Positions 8,401 to 17,800 of a DNA stretch of 64,000 bases are shown piece by piece (the first letter of the stretch is position 1; the number at the start of each line of letters is the position of its first letter). The stretch covers positions 927,501 through 991,500 of the forward strand of contig WPIO01000018.1 in the NCBI GenBank assembly GCA_009760855.2, in the 5' to 3' direction. This DNA is from Cristatella mucedo. Taxonomy: Eukaryota > Bryozoa > Phylactolaemata > Cristatellidae. Under the pieces are notes generated by a model. That model had not been told where the DNA came from, made no database searches, and saw only the letters and a list, made by a program, of their open reading frames with translations. The position numbers and the translations under genes were made by a program.

Positions 8401-11187
8401 CAGATTTGATTGTGGAGCTGATGTGATCGTCCGATGAAAAGTTACTTTGGAACATGACACATAGATTTCGTGCAGATTCAAAAGTAGATATGCAGACAGA
8501 GGCGATTTTGACCGGCAGCCTATGCAATATCTGAATAACGCTTGGTTTGCCTGCTACTAGTAAGTTGGTTTTATCATCATTCAATTTAGGAAAGCTTGCT
8601 GCCTTCATTTGTATAGGAGCAGTAGAGCCTTAATGGCTGCATAACCATCGCTTGAAATTGGCAATACAGGATCAGGCTCTGCATGATTCAAACCCACGAC
8701 CTCGGTCTTGAAGAGCAAGCACCTCCTGGGTTATCAAGGCCCAATGACCGGATTGTGGGCCCGAGCCCTGTGATGAATTTAAGCACATGGATTGAGATCA
8801 AGTTCTCTATCTTGCCTCGACCAAGGTCAAAGGTGAATGTATCGGATGACGGAAAATCGAACAGATCGGTAATTCGAGTCCAGGTTGATTTTTTTGTATT
8901 CTTTTCCTGCAGTCCTGAGCTAATCCGTCGGCAAGACCCTCCAGTAATCAAGACCTCGTGCTTTGGTGGAAGGGTCTGGAAGTTAGACGTTCATTGTGCT
9001 GCAATTACAATACTACTGCAGCAGAAAGTAAAATCAAAGTTACGGCGTACTAACAAGAAAGAAGCGCCAGCCTATCCGTTGGCTCGCAGAGACAACAAAG
9101 AATTGTCAAGAATTTGGCTTGCACGGAATGTGCCAACTCTCTTGCTGCAGTCTTGTGTACGACCTTGCCTTCTACTGCACGAAAAGTTGTAGTGTGATGT
9201 ATCTCTCCGTCAGTAACTTCACCAAGCCGCAAATACCAAGCAGGTATTATGCAACAGAGTTTTCTATAGCACACTCAAAGCCTAAGTGGCTTTCGGTAAG
9301 CATGCCTTAGCCAATAGACTTAATCTTACCCAGCAAAGAGAAAATGAGAAGTGCAGCAGAAAAGTCAAGACCGCAGTCGGGGTAGTGAGTAGCCTGGAAG
9401 TAGCAGCACAAGACGGCTGGAAATGATGTGCCACAGTGGAAAGCCGGTGAGTAGATGTCGCACCAGAATTGTGAAAGTGAATTCCACAGCCTAATACCTG
9501 CAGAGAAAAAGCTTCTGTCGCCAACGGTCTTTAGGCGAAGGAATGGAACAGCTAATTTATTTTCCACACAGGATGCAAGGGCAGGAGGAGGCTGAAACTG
9601 GTTCAGCAGTTCAGCTAGGTATGGAGGAGCCAAGCCGTGGCTGGCGTTGTGGATCAGCGTAGGAATTTTGCTCTGTATCCGTTGATCAACCAAGACTCTT
9701 TGCAGCTTCTTCAACAAGCGAGACACATAGCCGAACCTCTGGGATTCGTTCAATAGCCGTGCGATCATATTTATTATAAGCTGCATAGGCCTAATGACTA
9801 TTTTGGTAGCTCAGCCAAATCGGAATTGCAGTAGTTCAGTATAAACAGAAACCAGGGAGCTAGTTAAATTTTTTGCAAACCGCCGTGGCAGACTGTTTCT
9901 AATTGTATATGTGGATAGGGCGTGACGGCAAGCTTTTGAGGCAGTCTTCCTCATCCTTGGTTGTATGTCAAAGCTATTTTGATTTTTCATTCAGTGCCCT
10001 TTATTGCAGCCAACTGTCACGAAATAACTTATTTCATGCAGGTCGAATGGATCCATCACTACGAGAATACTTTTCCCTTGCGGTGGAGACGATATTTCTA
10101 TGCCAAGGAACATGTTAAGGAAGTATCCACCTTTTCACCAGCAAAGGCCTTTGTTGTGTCGGTGAGTTCTCATAGCCGTACCTCTTTTCTAGTGAGGTTG
10201 CCACTATTTTCATATTGGTATGCTGAAACGGTGCAAGTTATTACAACTTCCATTCTGGTAAAGAGATAAACACTATATACAGTCGGAATTGCTTTGGGCG
10301 TATAACGACCTTCTTAGGAATGCAGACTTAGGTAGAATATCTCTACGTGTTTTGCTTGATCTTTTGGCTGCTTTTAATACTATCGATCACCAAGTTCTTC
10401 TTAAGCACCTCTCATCTCGCCTGGGCATCACTGGCGCTGCGTGACAATAGTTCAGATTCCTTCTATGCAGCATCTGTAAAGTTCCTAGAGAGAGATTAAG
10501 TCTCTGAGGGGGCTATACAAATGTATTATTATTATTATTATCTCAATGGGAGACTCGGGAGTATTGATGTGAATGAACAAAGATTATCTGAAAAACCTCA
10601 GAAGAATGGGGTACTTCAGGGGTCTGTGCTTGGTTCTGTTTTTCACTGTTTAAACTGTCCCAAAACATACTCGTCTTATTATTATCATTACCGTTAGTAT
10701 CTATTATTATCGTTATTATACTAACAGTGGCAGTTGCATCGCATTTGCTTGAGGCTGTTTTTAGTGCAACATCACTGCTGCTGTGGCTTTAAATCCAGTC
10801 CAGCATCGAAATGCCGATCGTGTGCAGAGGTATGAGAGGGCAAGTAGAGTTACTCTAAATATTTCAACCCCCATCATTAATTAGAGATTCACTGCTATGA
10901 ATGTAATGCCAACGTTGATTGATGCCATATCTATTTCATAGCACTGCGTCGGTACGATCCTTCTTGCTTGGTTCTGTGTGCACAATTGAAACATTGCAAT
11001 CTCATTTGGTCTTGGAGGTGGAATTTTTTAAAGGTAGACATATACACATATTCTGATAATCAAATTCTCTTTGCAGCTCCTGAGAAATTTAAACGATGCT
11101 CTTAAGATGCCCGTTCCGGATCCAAAGCCTCAGGAGTGTAGCAACGACGACCTCAAACTCGAGCTGCAAGAGCTGAGAACGCAGTAC
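2280..11187 (+). CDS. TRPA-like cation channel gene, partial (six exons, S3 to C-terminal coiled coil)
   Basis: Six exons with consensus splice sites join in one reading frame: 2280-2446, 5640-5700, 6089-6157, 6399-6638, 10042-10161, 11077-11187. In order the product shows an S3-S4 region, an S4-S5 stretch with GIYVIMF (TRPA1 proteins have GIYIVML or GIYVVMF here), a hydrophobic S5, a pore region, an S6 with VLINLTIGVSIGDIE (TRPA1: VLMNLLIGLAVGDI), then a post-S6 helix and an acidic segment suited to a coiled coil. TRPA channels are plasma-membrane, non-selective Ca-permeable cation channels that sense irritants or temperature. Their N-terminal ankyrin repeats would lie left of the window. 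The 3' end is uncertain: exon 6 either splices at 11188 or runs to a TGA at 11230-11232. The introns carry LINE and SINE insertions on both strands. The TRPA assignment is strong; which TRPA subtype (TRPA1, painless or pyrexia type) cannot be said. Confidence 0.85.
2473..2638 (-). mobile_element. LINE-1f 3' fragment in TRPA intron
   Basis: Reading the plus strand: cacttgataaagtgccctc, agagaactcaatctctctct, aggcgctttacatttgctg, then the conserved 3' UTR blocks (aatgcaattgaatggtgaat, ggtgacatgcacagggtcag). This is the reverse complement of the element's 3' end. It starts just inside the intron after the S3-S4 exon. Confidence 0.85.
2639..3809. other. TRPA intron, nothing recognised
   Basis: No coding signal or repeat family was identified. 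Confidence 0.4.
3810..3960 (-). mobile_element. SINE-A, with internal 18-bp minisatellite
   Basis: The reverse-complement tail (accctaagagaacttgatct) and a box B-like gctcgagctcatgacctc are present. Inside, ggtggtgacatgat repeats about three times between 3887 and 3950. Confidence 0.65.
3961..5067. other. TRPA intron with palindrome and ATTT-rich tract
   Basis: Contains the inverted repeat 4328-4350 and an ATTT-rich tract at about 4660-4730. Otherwise nothing was recognised. Confidence 0.5.
4328..4350. repeat. Perfect inverted repeat, 11-bp arms
   Basis: The arms cggtgcccttt and aaagggcaccg flank a single A. No function is evident. Confidence 0.9.
5068..5222 (+). mobile_element. SINE-A, tRNA-derived with LINE-1f-type tail
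   Basis: It has the box A region ctggtttgatccagctgata, box B gtgggctcgagccccaaggc, then catatgtgaagcgcctgaat, the hairpin with gagttctcttgggttgct, and the end atacagatgaattcaatta. It lies in the intron before the S4-S5 exon. Confidence 0.85.
5640..5700 (+). CDS. TRPA-like exon: S4-S5 linker
   Basis: The acceptor is tgtttttag and the donor gtgcgt. One base completes the split codon from the previous exon (AG+C, Ser), then the exon reads FDFIGIYVIMFTVVTKSLLK. The pattern FxxxGIYxxMxxxxxKxLL is the most diagnostic TRPA match in the gene. The exon ends in phase 0. Confidence 0.85.
6089..6157 (+). CDS. TRPA-like exon: S5 helix
   Basis: A 69-base exon of 23 codons lies between acceptor attttcag and donor gtaaag, phase 0 at both ends. 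It encodes one hydrophobic helix beginning LLVLLIVFFLGFSIVF and ending LLQSDQ. In TRPA1 the equivalent segment ends with NFQDA before the pore. Confidence 0.85.
6399..6638 (+). CDS. TRPA-like exon: pore, S6 and TRP-like helix
   Basis: An 80-codon exon lies between acceptor ttctgcag and donor gtaaac, phase 0 at both ends. It contains a pore-helix region (SLGISLLEVFDMANGEINF, compared with SLIQTFAMMLGDINY in human TRPA1), then S6 (AVAIFMFLINIVLINLTIGV) and the post-S6 stretch SIGDIENMRASARFQMMAQK. The G-D-I after S6 is typical of TRPA. The selectivity-filter aspartate of TRPA1 (GDIN) appears as NGEIN, an acidic Glu in place of Asp. Confidence 0.9.
6639..7514. other. TRPA intron, unassigned
   Basis: A 143-codon frame at 7049-7480 has no family resemblance and biased composition. 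A short (ATGATAG)n run occurs at 7026-7058. Confidence 0.4.
7515..7640 (-). mobile_element. LINE-1f 3' fragment
   Basis: (AAT)n at 7522-7536 is followed by cttcagagaacttaagctct and ttttaggcactttaaatatg, the inverted 3' tail. Confidence 0.75.
7742..8610 (-). mobile_element. LINE-1f, 5'-truncated copy (RT C-terminal region)
   Basis: The minus strand encodes non-LTR retrotransposon C-terminal sequence: LNDDKTNLLVAGKP, FQSNFSSDDHISSTIKSAYF, ASTLVHEFVTSCLDCCNSLF, LQLVQNSAARFVCR and DLHWLPVKQRTDFKALSLIL. Frames are broken. The plus-strand left end is (AAT)n with the 3' hairpin tail. The families with this layout are the CR1/L2/Jockey-like LINEs. It sits in the TRPA intron 6639-10041. Confidence 0.9.
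8611..8745 (-). mobile_element. tRNA-derived SINE remnant
   Basis: The features gcagtagagccttaatggct and atgattcaaacccacgacct are an inverted box B and SINE-B body. The region is decayed. Confidence 0.5.
8746..9189. other. TRPA intron, unassigned
   Basis: An ORF on the plus strand (8683-9192) runs across SINE and intron sequence and has no recognisable domain. Confidence 0.4.
9190..9790 (-). mobile_element. LINE-2f, 5'-truncated copy
   Basis: The minus strand encodes the C-terminal RT-region blocks of the second LINE family: MIARLLNESQRFGYVSRLLK, PTLIHNASHGLAPPYLAELL, NKLAVPFLRLKTVGDRSFFS and RLWNSLSQFW. The 3' end towards 9190 carries the family blocks ttgcggcttggtgaagttac and gatacatcac. 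Confidence 0.88.
10042..10161 (+). CDS. TRPA-like exon: membrane-proximal C-terminus
   Basis: Forty codons lie between acceptor ttcatgcag and donor gtgagt, phase 0 at both ends. The exon begins VEWIHHYENTFPLRWRRYF, which parallels the VELHTNLEKKLPFWYLRKV that follows the S6 helix in human TRPA1. The preceding intron (6639-10041) is enlarged by one LINE-1f copy, one LINE-2f copy and SINE remnants. Confidence 0.8.
10275..10690 (+). mobile_element. LINE reverse transcriptase fragment with a nested LINE-1f tail
   Basis: At 10300-10440 the plus strand reads LLRNADLGRISLRVLLDLLA then AFNTIDHQVLLKHLSSRLGI. This resembles the RT motif A region L-D-L-S-A-A-F-D-T-I-D-H, with the catalytic Asp changed to Asn. 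From about 10562 a second RT block continues (SIDVNEQRLSEKPQKNGVLQ then GSVLGSVF, motif B-like). Between them lies a LINE-1f 3' tail (about 10470-10545: agagagattaagtctctgag, then (TTA)n), inserted into the older element. Confidence 0.75.
11077..11187 (+). CDS. TRPA-like exon: C-terminal acidic segment / coiled-coil start
   Basis: The acceptor ctttgcag is clear. The exon encodes LLRNLNDALKMPVPDPKPQE, then CSNDDLKLELQELRTQY, a charged heptad-like run at the place where TRPA1 has its C-terminal coiled coil. A donor gtacct follows at 11188. If it is not used, the frame stops at TGA 11230-11232 after 15 more codons. The remaining coiled-coil exon was not recognised downstream. Confidence 0.7.
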
Positions 11188-11232
11188 GTACCTCTATCTA
11201 CCCGAGGCCGGCACGCAGGAAGCAGTCGGTGA

Positions 11233-11295
11233 GGGGGGAGGGGCCTGACTCAGCTCGCAAAGGCTCGTTGCTGCTGATGCTGCTGCTCCTAATAC
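11233..11295. other. Sequence after the last recognised TRPA exon
   Basis: It begins just past the read-through TGA. No poly(A) signal is evident. Confidence 0.3.
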
Positions 11296-11775
11296 TTTGC
11301 TGAAGCCACGGCTTTGCTCCGCCATACTTAGCTGAACTGCTGCACCAGTTTCAGCCTCCTCGTGCCCTCACTTCCTGTATGGAAATACATTAGCTGTTCC
11401 ATTTCTCTGCTTGAAGACCATTGGCGATAGAAGCTTTAGCTGTGCAGGTCCTAGACTGTGGAACTGCTTCAACAATTCTTACGCAACGACAACTACTCTC
11501 CTGCTGCCGACTATGGCTCATCCTTTTACGGCTCATCCTTTTTAAGCTGTCCTGAGCTGCTACTTCAATGCTACTCACCACCTCAACGGCTCTCCTGACT
11601 CTGCAATGCTTCCCACCTTCTATTTGTTGCTTGATAAGATGAAGTCTGTTGGCTACCGAATGCTTACCGAAAGCTGCTTAGGCTGTGAGTGCCATATAAA
11701 AACTCTCCTGAATAAAAAATCCCACACAGCCTTTGTGGAGTTACAGACGGAGATGCATTACATTGCAGTACATTA
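11296..11775 (+). mobile_element. LINE-2f, 5'-truncated copy
   Basis: The plus strand has ccatacttagctgaactgct, accagtttcagcctcctcgt, aagaccattggcgatagaag, and the 3' end with gaagtctgttggctaccgaa, ctttgtggagttacagacgg and agatgcattacattgcagta. Confidence 0.88.
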
Positions 11776-12044
11776 GATGTCAGCCGTCAACCAAATGACG
11801 GACACCCGCAAGTGTGTTGCAGTTACGTCAGTGTTGAATGTCTTAATGTCAGATCCAAAAGCAGTGAATTAATCCGTTATTGAGCTGCTTGTTAAGCCAT
11901 GGGATCTGGGATCACGGGATCTGGGCAGAAGTAGTTACTGACCCGTTTTTTAATGTAATCTCATTTTTAATTTAGTTTTTTAATTTGCCTGGAGTCGCGA
12001 AGCCGGCCATCCTTTACTGCCAGTTGCAAGACAGGAGGACAATG

Positions 12045-12115
12045 GAATCTTAAAGTGCCTAGAAAGAGATTCACCTCTCTGAGGATGCTACAAAAATGTG
12101 TTATTATTATTATAC
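12045..12115 (+). mobile_element. LINE-1f 3' tail fragment
   Basis: Block aaagtgcctagaaagagatt, cacctctctgaggatgctac, then (TTA)n. Confidence 0.75.
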
Positions 12116-12124
12116 GGCTTTTCT

Positions 12125-12353
12125 GCTGCTATAGAAATGAGGCATGCGAATCAGGAGACCCATCTTTCTAACGACCCAGGTCTCGAGTTCGAGTCCTGCA
12201 GTAGACAATTCTTCACTGCTTGCTGCAAATTGGGTGACAACCTCTAGCCCACTAACCATTCGTTCATGCTTCCTTTGAAGCAAATGTAAAGCACGTAGAA
12301 AGCTATTGAGTTCTCTGACGGTGCTTTATTAAATGTATTATTATTATTATTAG
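12125..12353 (+). mobile_element. tRNA-related SINE head joined to a LINE-1f 3' tail
   Basis: A box B-like ctcgagttcgagtcctgcag at about 12182-12201 is followed by cccactaaccattcgttcat, gcttcctttgaagcaaatgt and the LINE-1f tail aaagctattgagttctctga with (ATT)n. It may be a chimeric SINE or two adjacent insertions. Confidence 0.6.
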
Positions 12354-13627
12354 TGCACTTCTGCTAGAAATGAGGCTGACCAGGCGGACAATTCAGGCAT
12401 TGCTGAAGCCACTGGATGGATGGCCTGCTGGACCGGACCTTCTGAAAGAAGGAAGCAAGTTTAAGTCGATCGGGTCATCTGAAGACTCCGGGATCCATAC
12501 TCAAGGGACTCCAAGGCTTCCAAGAGAGGAGCCAATTTTTTTCTGGTCACTTCCTGAAGACGCTATCTAAGTCGCCAGCAGCAGATTCTTTTCTCTGTTG
12601 CTCGCCTTGGCCCCTAAAGGTCATTTTGACTGGAAGCTTCGGTCAGCTGCTTGGCGACAGTGAGAGGTCATTCGTTTACACGTGATATTGCAGTGCCTTA
12701 AAAATGACAGCCATGTGGGCTACCTCAAACAAGACTTGAGCAATGTCTTTCAGATGTGCCATTTCAAGCTTGCTTATGGGTCAATCCTTTACTTTGAATG
12801 TCAATGATATATGACCAACATGCTCAAATAAGGCAGTGATTGTTATATTCATGAGTATTAATAAGTTCATACTATAGTAACCAAGCCATCTATTAAAAGT
12901 AAAGATTTGTTTGCTAGCCGTACCGAAAATCAGGCTTATATATTAATATAATCAAAAAGGGATAACGTAGCACCTAACGAACTAATTATGTCGCATGCCT
13001 CGTTATTGGAGTGAAATACTCAACTTCCAGACAGAAGAAGCTTGAGTCGCACTCACTCAAACGTTTCAGCTGAAGAAGCAGTCCTAAGCCGAAGCAAAAA
13101 AGGATCTGCTGATGCCTTTTTATCTTAATCCTTTTGCTTCTTTTCAGCACTTCAATCTCAAGAGAATTTTCACTGCTTGCATTATTATGTTTACATTAAT
13201 ATATTTTGTTTGCATTGGTATTTTATTTTGGATATCCCTCGTTATTGTGAATTTCACGGCTCTCACTCTACCAGAAGATAAACTCCTCATACGGTAGTTT
13301 TAGCAGTTACATGTATAATGCAGCTCTACTGGAAGGGTTATCAGGCCATAAGCATAGTGCGGCTCCCGGGTTCTGTATTATGTCCTTAACACCGAGTGAT
13401 CCTAAATCTGCTAGCCATAATGCCAAGGCCTATGCATGCACGATAGCCACAAATGTGTACAATTTTATCTAGCCAAAGATATCTACCAGCTGCTATTGAG
13501 ATTAGACTTTGCAGTTGCTCCTGGTTCTTAGCCCAGGGTGCTGGCACTTCACGGCCGAGGTTATGGGTTCCTGAAGCAGGCAATCTCTTATTGCCCAATG
13601 CAAGATGCGCTGATAGCCAGGAATTTA
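12354..13627. other. Unassigned
   Basis: An AT-rich stretch. A frame at 13112-13297 encodes one hydrophobic segment (ACIIMFTLIYFVCIGILFWI) but lacks neighbours or family resemblance. Confidence 0.35.
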
Positions 13628-13806
13628 AATTTAAATCCTAGCTGATTAAACAGCCTCTTTTTGTATAGCGACAGAAGAGCCTTTACGGCTGTCACCACCG
13701 CTTGCAGTAGCGATAAAGGATCGCCCGCTGCAGGAATTGAACCCACAACCTCGGGACAGAGGTCGTGAAAGCAACCGCCTTACCTAGTGTGCCATCACGG
13801 CTAATA
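13628..13806 (-). mobile_element. SINE-B, tRNA-derived
   Basis: Near-identical to the copy at 100-297: aacagcctctttttgtatag, agcctttacggctgtcacca, caggaattgaacccacaacc (inverted box B) and cttacctagtgtgccatcac (inverted box A). Confidence 0.85.
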
Positions 13807-13937
13807 TCATCCTGCCACTATAGAAGTAGCAAGTTGAATCAGCCACCCTTTACTTTTACGTATCCCGCTCAAACAGAACCGCTGATGTACAGGTACATGA
13901 TAATCCAGGTCTATAGTTAACCATATTTGCTTTTGTA

Positions 13938-14800
13938 AGTGTAATAATAATAATAATACACTTGATGAAGCACCCTCAGAGAACTTAATCTCTTTCTAGG
14001 CGCTTTACATTTGCTGCAAAGGGAAATGCAATTGAATGGTAAGTAAAATCATGCTTGAAAAAACAAACGAAATGAATAATATGGTTAGGGGTGACATGCA
14101 CAGGGTCAGCATGCAAATGTGATTAGTGGCAGCATGCACAGTGTCAGCACGCATAAGCACATCAAGGACGAATCACAGAGACCCACTATATGCTGTCCTA
14201 AATAGGTGTGTTTTTAAATTCTTTTTACATGTGGTCGGGTCAGGGGATGTTCTGACGCAGGTCGGGAGGGAGTTCCAGGCTTTGGGAGCATACGAACTAA
14301 ATGCACGGTCTCCAAAGGATTTAAGGTTTGTACGAGGTATTTCTAGACTGTTGGATTCCGAAAAGCGGGTGGTACGATGCTTGGCCTGATGGGGTAGTAT
14401 ATCTGACAGATAGGTTGGAGCCATAGAATGAAGGGACTTAAAAGTGAGCGACACAACCTTGAGGTCAATCCGTTGCTTGACTGGTAGCCGGTGCAGGTCG
14501 GCGAGATGTGGAGTAATGTGGCAACTGCGATGCTCACGACAGACATGCCTGGCTGCAGAGTTTTGCACCAGCTGCAATCGTCTGATCGCACATGGTGGTA
14601 GGCCAGTAAGCAGTGAGTTGCAGAAGTCGAGACGGGATGTCACGAATGCATGGACCAACTTGGACGTGGTATCCTTATCTAAACAAGCCCGATTTTTAGC
14701 AATGTTATGGAGCTGAAAATAGGCAGATTTGACTGTGGATCTGATATGGTCGTCTAACGAGAGGTCGCTTTGGAATAAGTGTCGTGGGGATCGCTCAACG
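13938..14800 (-). mobile_element. LINE-1f, best-preserved 5'-truncated copy
   Basis: The minus strand has an open frame of 222 codons including LSLDDHIRSTVKSAYFQLHN, LVHAFVTSRLDFCNSLLTGL, RRLQLVQNSAARHVCREHRS, DLHRLPVKQRIDLKVVSLTF and FGDRAFSSYAPKAWNSLPTC. These are the conserved C-terminal blocks of CR1/L2/Jockey-type LINE ORF2 proteins, downstream of the RT catalytic core. The right end is truncated; the left end has the 3' hairpin and (AAT)n. Confidence 0.93.
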
Positions 14801-17800
14801 TGGATAATTTTTTCCGTTGAGTGAAAGATTGGTGTCGGCATTGCTTCACTGTCTGTAATACTGCTTTGTTCTGGCTCTAACGCCAGAGTGAGCTGTCAAG
14901 AGACGCCTAAGTGACAGTCAAGCCGCTGGTGCCATGCCTCCCTCTGCTGCCGCTGTCACTTTCGCTGCTTGCACCTGCTGTCCATTTATTGGCAGCTAAG
15001 TGCATCCCTTCTTTTTCTCCCGTAGGATCGCTGCACTTGCTGCTGCATTGAACGGACGGGAGCAGAAAGATGGGAGCAGGAGCTTCCTGGAGGATGGGAG
15101 TCACCGTAGCGACGGCTTCCTTCGTCAGAGAAGAGCTTTGGCAGCCAGCACGTGACACTGGCGAAGCTCCGCAGTGAGCGCCAGCTGTGACCTCGACCAC
15201 TTCTGGCATGGTATGCGACCACAGCGCCATGCTGTGGGAGCTTGAGAGAGCGGCAGCTCGGAAGCGATGCGTCGGCTGCAGCCGGAAGCAGCATGCAGGC
15301 GCTTTGCCTGCCTGGGGGTACCTCCCCACCCACTCACCCAATGGATTCCGTGGCTAGCCGCATCACCGCCTAGGGCAGCAGCGCTTCCACTGTAACCTTG
15401 CTTGCCGAAGTGTGTTTTGTATGACAGAATGTAAAATGAGATAATTAGATATTTACTTCCCAAGACTTTGTATAGCCGTGAGCGAAAGGTGAGCAAGTGA
15501 AGAATGCATCATCCGGCCCCAAGGCCGATCTCGTATGGAGCAATCACTGAATTTTTTTTTTAACAGACTTGGTCCTTTCATTTAAAAGAGATTTGTGAAG
15601 TAAATCTCTGATATCGAGGCTCCATCCAGCGCCGAAGCTGTTTCCAGAGGCAATGTTTCATTTTTCGCAAGCTTTGCCCGTCGCCGACTTGTGTCCAGAG
15701 CAGAAGCTCGGTCTGATGCTAAAGTTGCATGCCAAGTTCGACTGCTGCTCTGCCTTACACTGTTCTTGTCAACAACTCTGAACTCGGATTGTACATGTTA
15801 GCTCCTGCGTGTCCCTCGGGGCTTACCCCCACCCCAGCCGTACATCTGGCTGACCGAGTGTGTACCGGCAAGTCCGTTGTGAAAATGTACGTCTTCTTCG
15901 CTTATGTTACTTAGCTAAATGACCGACTGAAACAAACTTGCCAATCTATTGCTACTGGCTCACTTAACGAGCACTCTACGGCTCACGATTGACCGCACAG
16001 CAGCCAGCTTTGCTTCAGGATTGCAGCTAGCTAACAACAATCCGAGACGAGTTTTTTTGACAGCTTGCTGCTGCACACACCGATCGTGGTAGTTGGTTGT
16101 ACCGCCCTATTCAAAGCGATCGAGGTGGACACAGGACCAATCAGCCTGATTTCTGCTTCCTCGACCGGGGAGCAGCTTGAACATGAGTGAGAAGTTTGGG
16201 TCTGTGCACTTTAGCCGACTACGCTATCAAATCCGTCAGGGGTCAGTCGAATGCTGTAAGTGGCCTGGGCGGTAGTCGCTGACGGCGCATATTCAGCTCC
16301 ACGGGCCGAACATGACTATAAAGAGGCACGGCTGTACAAGTCCTGTTAAAAATTTTGAGCCACACTGCCTGTCACACTGAGTTGGGAGTTTTAGGCCATC
16401 GCAACTGCAGGCGGCAAGCTATTCTACGACAGCTGAGCCTTTATCTGTGGATGATGCTAAAGTAAGGCTGGGGAAAATCTGCCGACCGCGAATGACGGCT
16501 GATACCTTGTAAGCATCAACGTGCACACGTGTGGTGGGCGAAAAATTGCATTCGCTTGTGGATGGCTACTAGCTTCTTCAAGCTTAAACATAATAAGACT
16601 GATCTACATTATGGGCGAACCGCGTACTATATGAAAGTTAAAATATCTAACCCACAAGACTGGTTCGGCTAGCATCACCAACGCGACTCGTGCCGGCCAG
16701 ATTCAAGGTGTATTATTCCTAAACGGCGTGTCATTAGACGAGCAGGCAATAGCCGTAGCAACGGGTATTTCCATGTTTGCTTTATCATACCGGCCTAAGC
16801 ATTGGTACTTAACGACGTTTGCATGCTTGCAACTATGCACATCACTAACCACAGAAGAAATGCTCATTCTCTAGCAGCCAGTTGTTAAGCGAAGGGATTA
16901 TATATTTAAGTTCTTTCAGAGCACTCCACAAACTGTTATTTTAATTTTAATAAATTTGTACGCGTGGGTGAATGTGCATGTAAGCATAGGTGACACGGCG
17001 TCCCAGGTTAGAGAAGCAGACGAGCCTTGGTGGATTTCGTAGACCTCTCTAAGCACGTGACAGCGAGGCTTACGAGGCAGCGTTCGAACCTAGCCGGCCC
17101 ATGCGCCGTCGCCACGGCCTCAAATGCCTGGGCACTCTGCATAAGCAGAGCCAAACTAGGAAAAGAAGGCTGCATAATCAGAACTGCTGCAAAATGTATT
17201 TCATATTTATTTGGCAGCATTATCTACACAAACAGGCAACAGGAAATAAATACTGAATTTGCTAGGCTCTCGGCCCGCCGACGTAAATGTGGAGCTGGCC
17301 TGCGATATCGGCTGTCGCTCGAACATTCTAATTGAACCAAAAGGAATGTGACGTCGTCAAAACCGGGGATGTGGGCTGACCACTCGTCAATGGCCGCCCC
17401 TGGGAGTCGGGGTAGTGCGTGTGCAAACAAAACAACATCGCAATTCGAAACAGTGCAAGTCAGGCACTGAAAACAAACGGGAGAGCGTCCGTCACTCACG
17501 GACTGTCGGGAAATAAATCCTTAGGTCTTATTGGTCAGCCGGACGTCGTTCCCCAGACGGAGGGGGGCGGGGCGGGGAGGAGGAGACCAAGGAGCCTTGC
17601 TCGCGGGATGCCGAGCTCTCTGTCCGACAGTGAGCGTTCAGGACGTTATGGCAGTGGATAAAGCACTGCCACGGGCGAATATTTTCTCAGCCCCATCGGC
17701 GGTGGAGTGACGTGAGATGCAGGTGTCGAATCTTTACAAGTTCGGTATCTTCATTCCCATTTTCGTCATGTGATCTTCCAAGATCTTGGCTACTTTCTGC

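Noticed and set aside
8683-9192. 169-codon plus-strand ORF in a TRPA intron
   Set aside because: It starts inside an inverted SINE remnant and ends at a LINE-2f; no domain.
14907-15496. Three overlapping minus-strand ORFs of 115-144 codons
   Set aside because: Several frames are open at once because of local GC content. No conserved motif was found in any of them.
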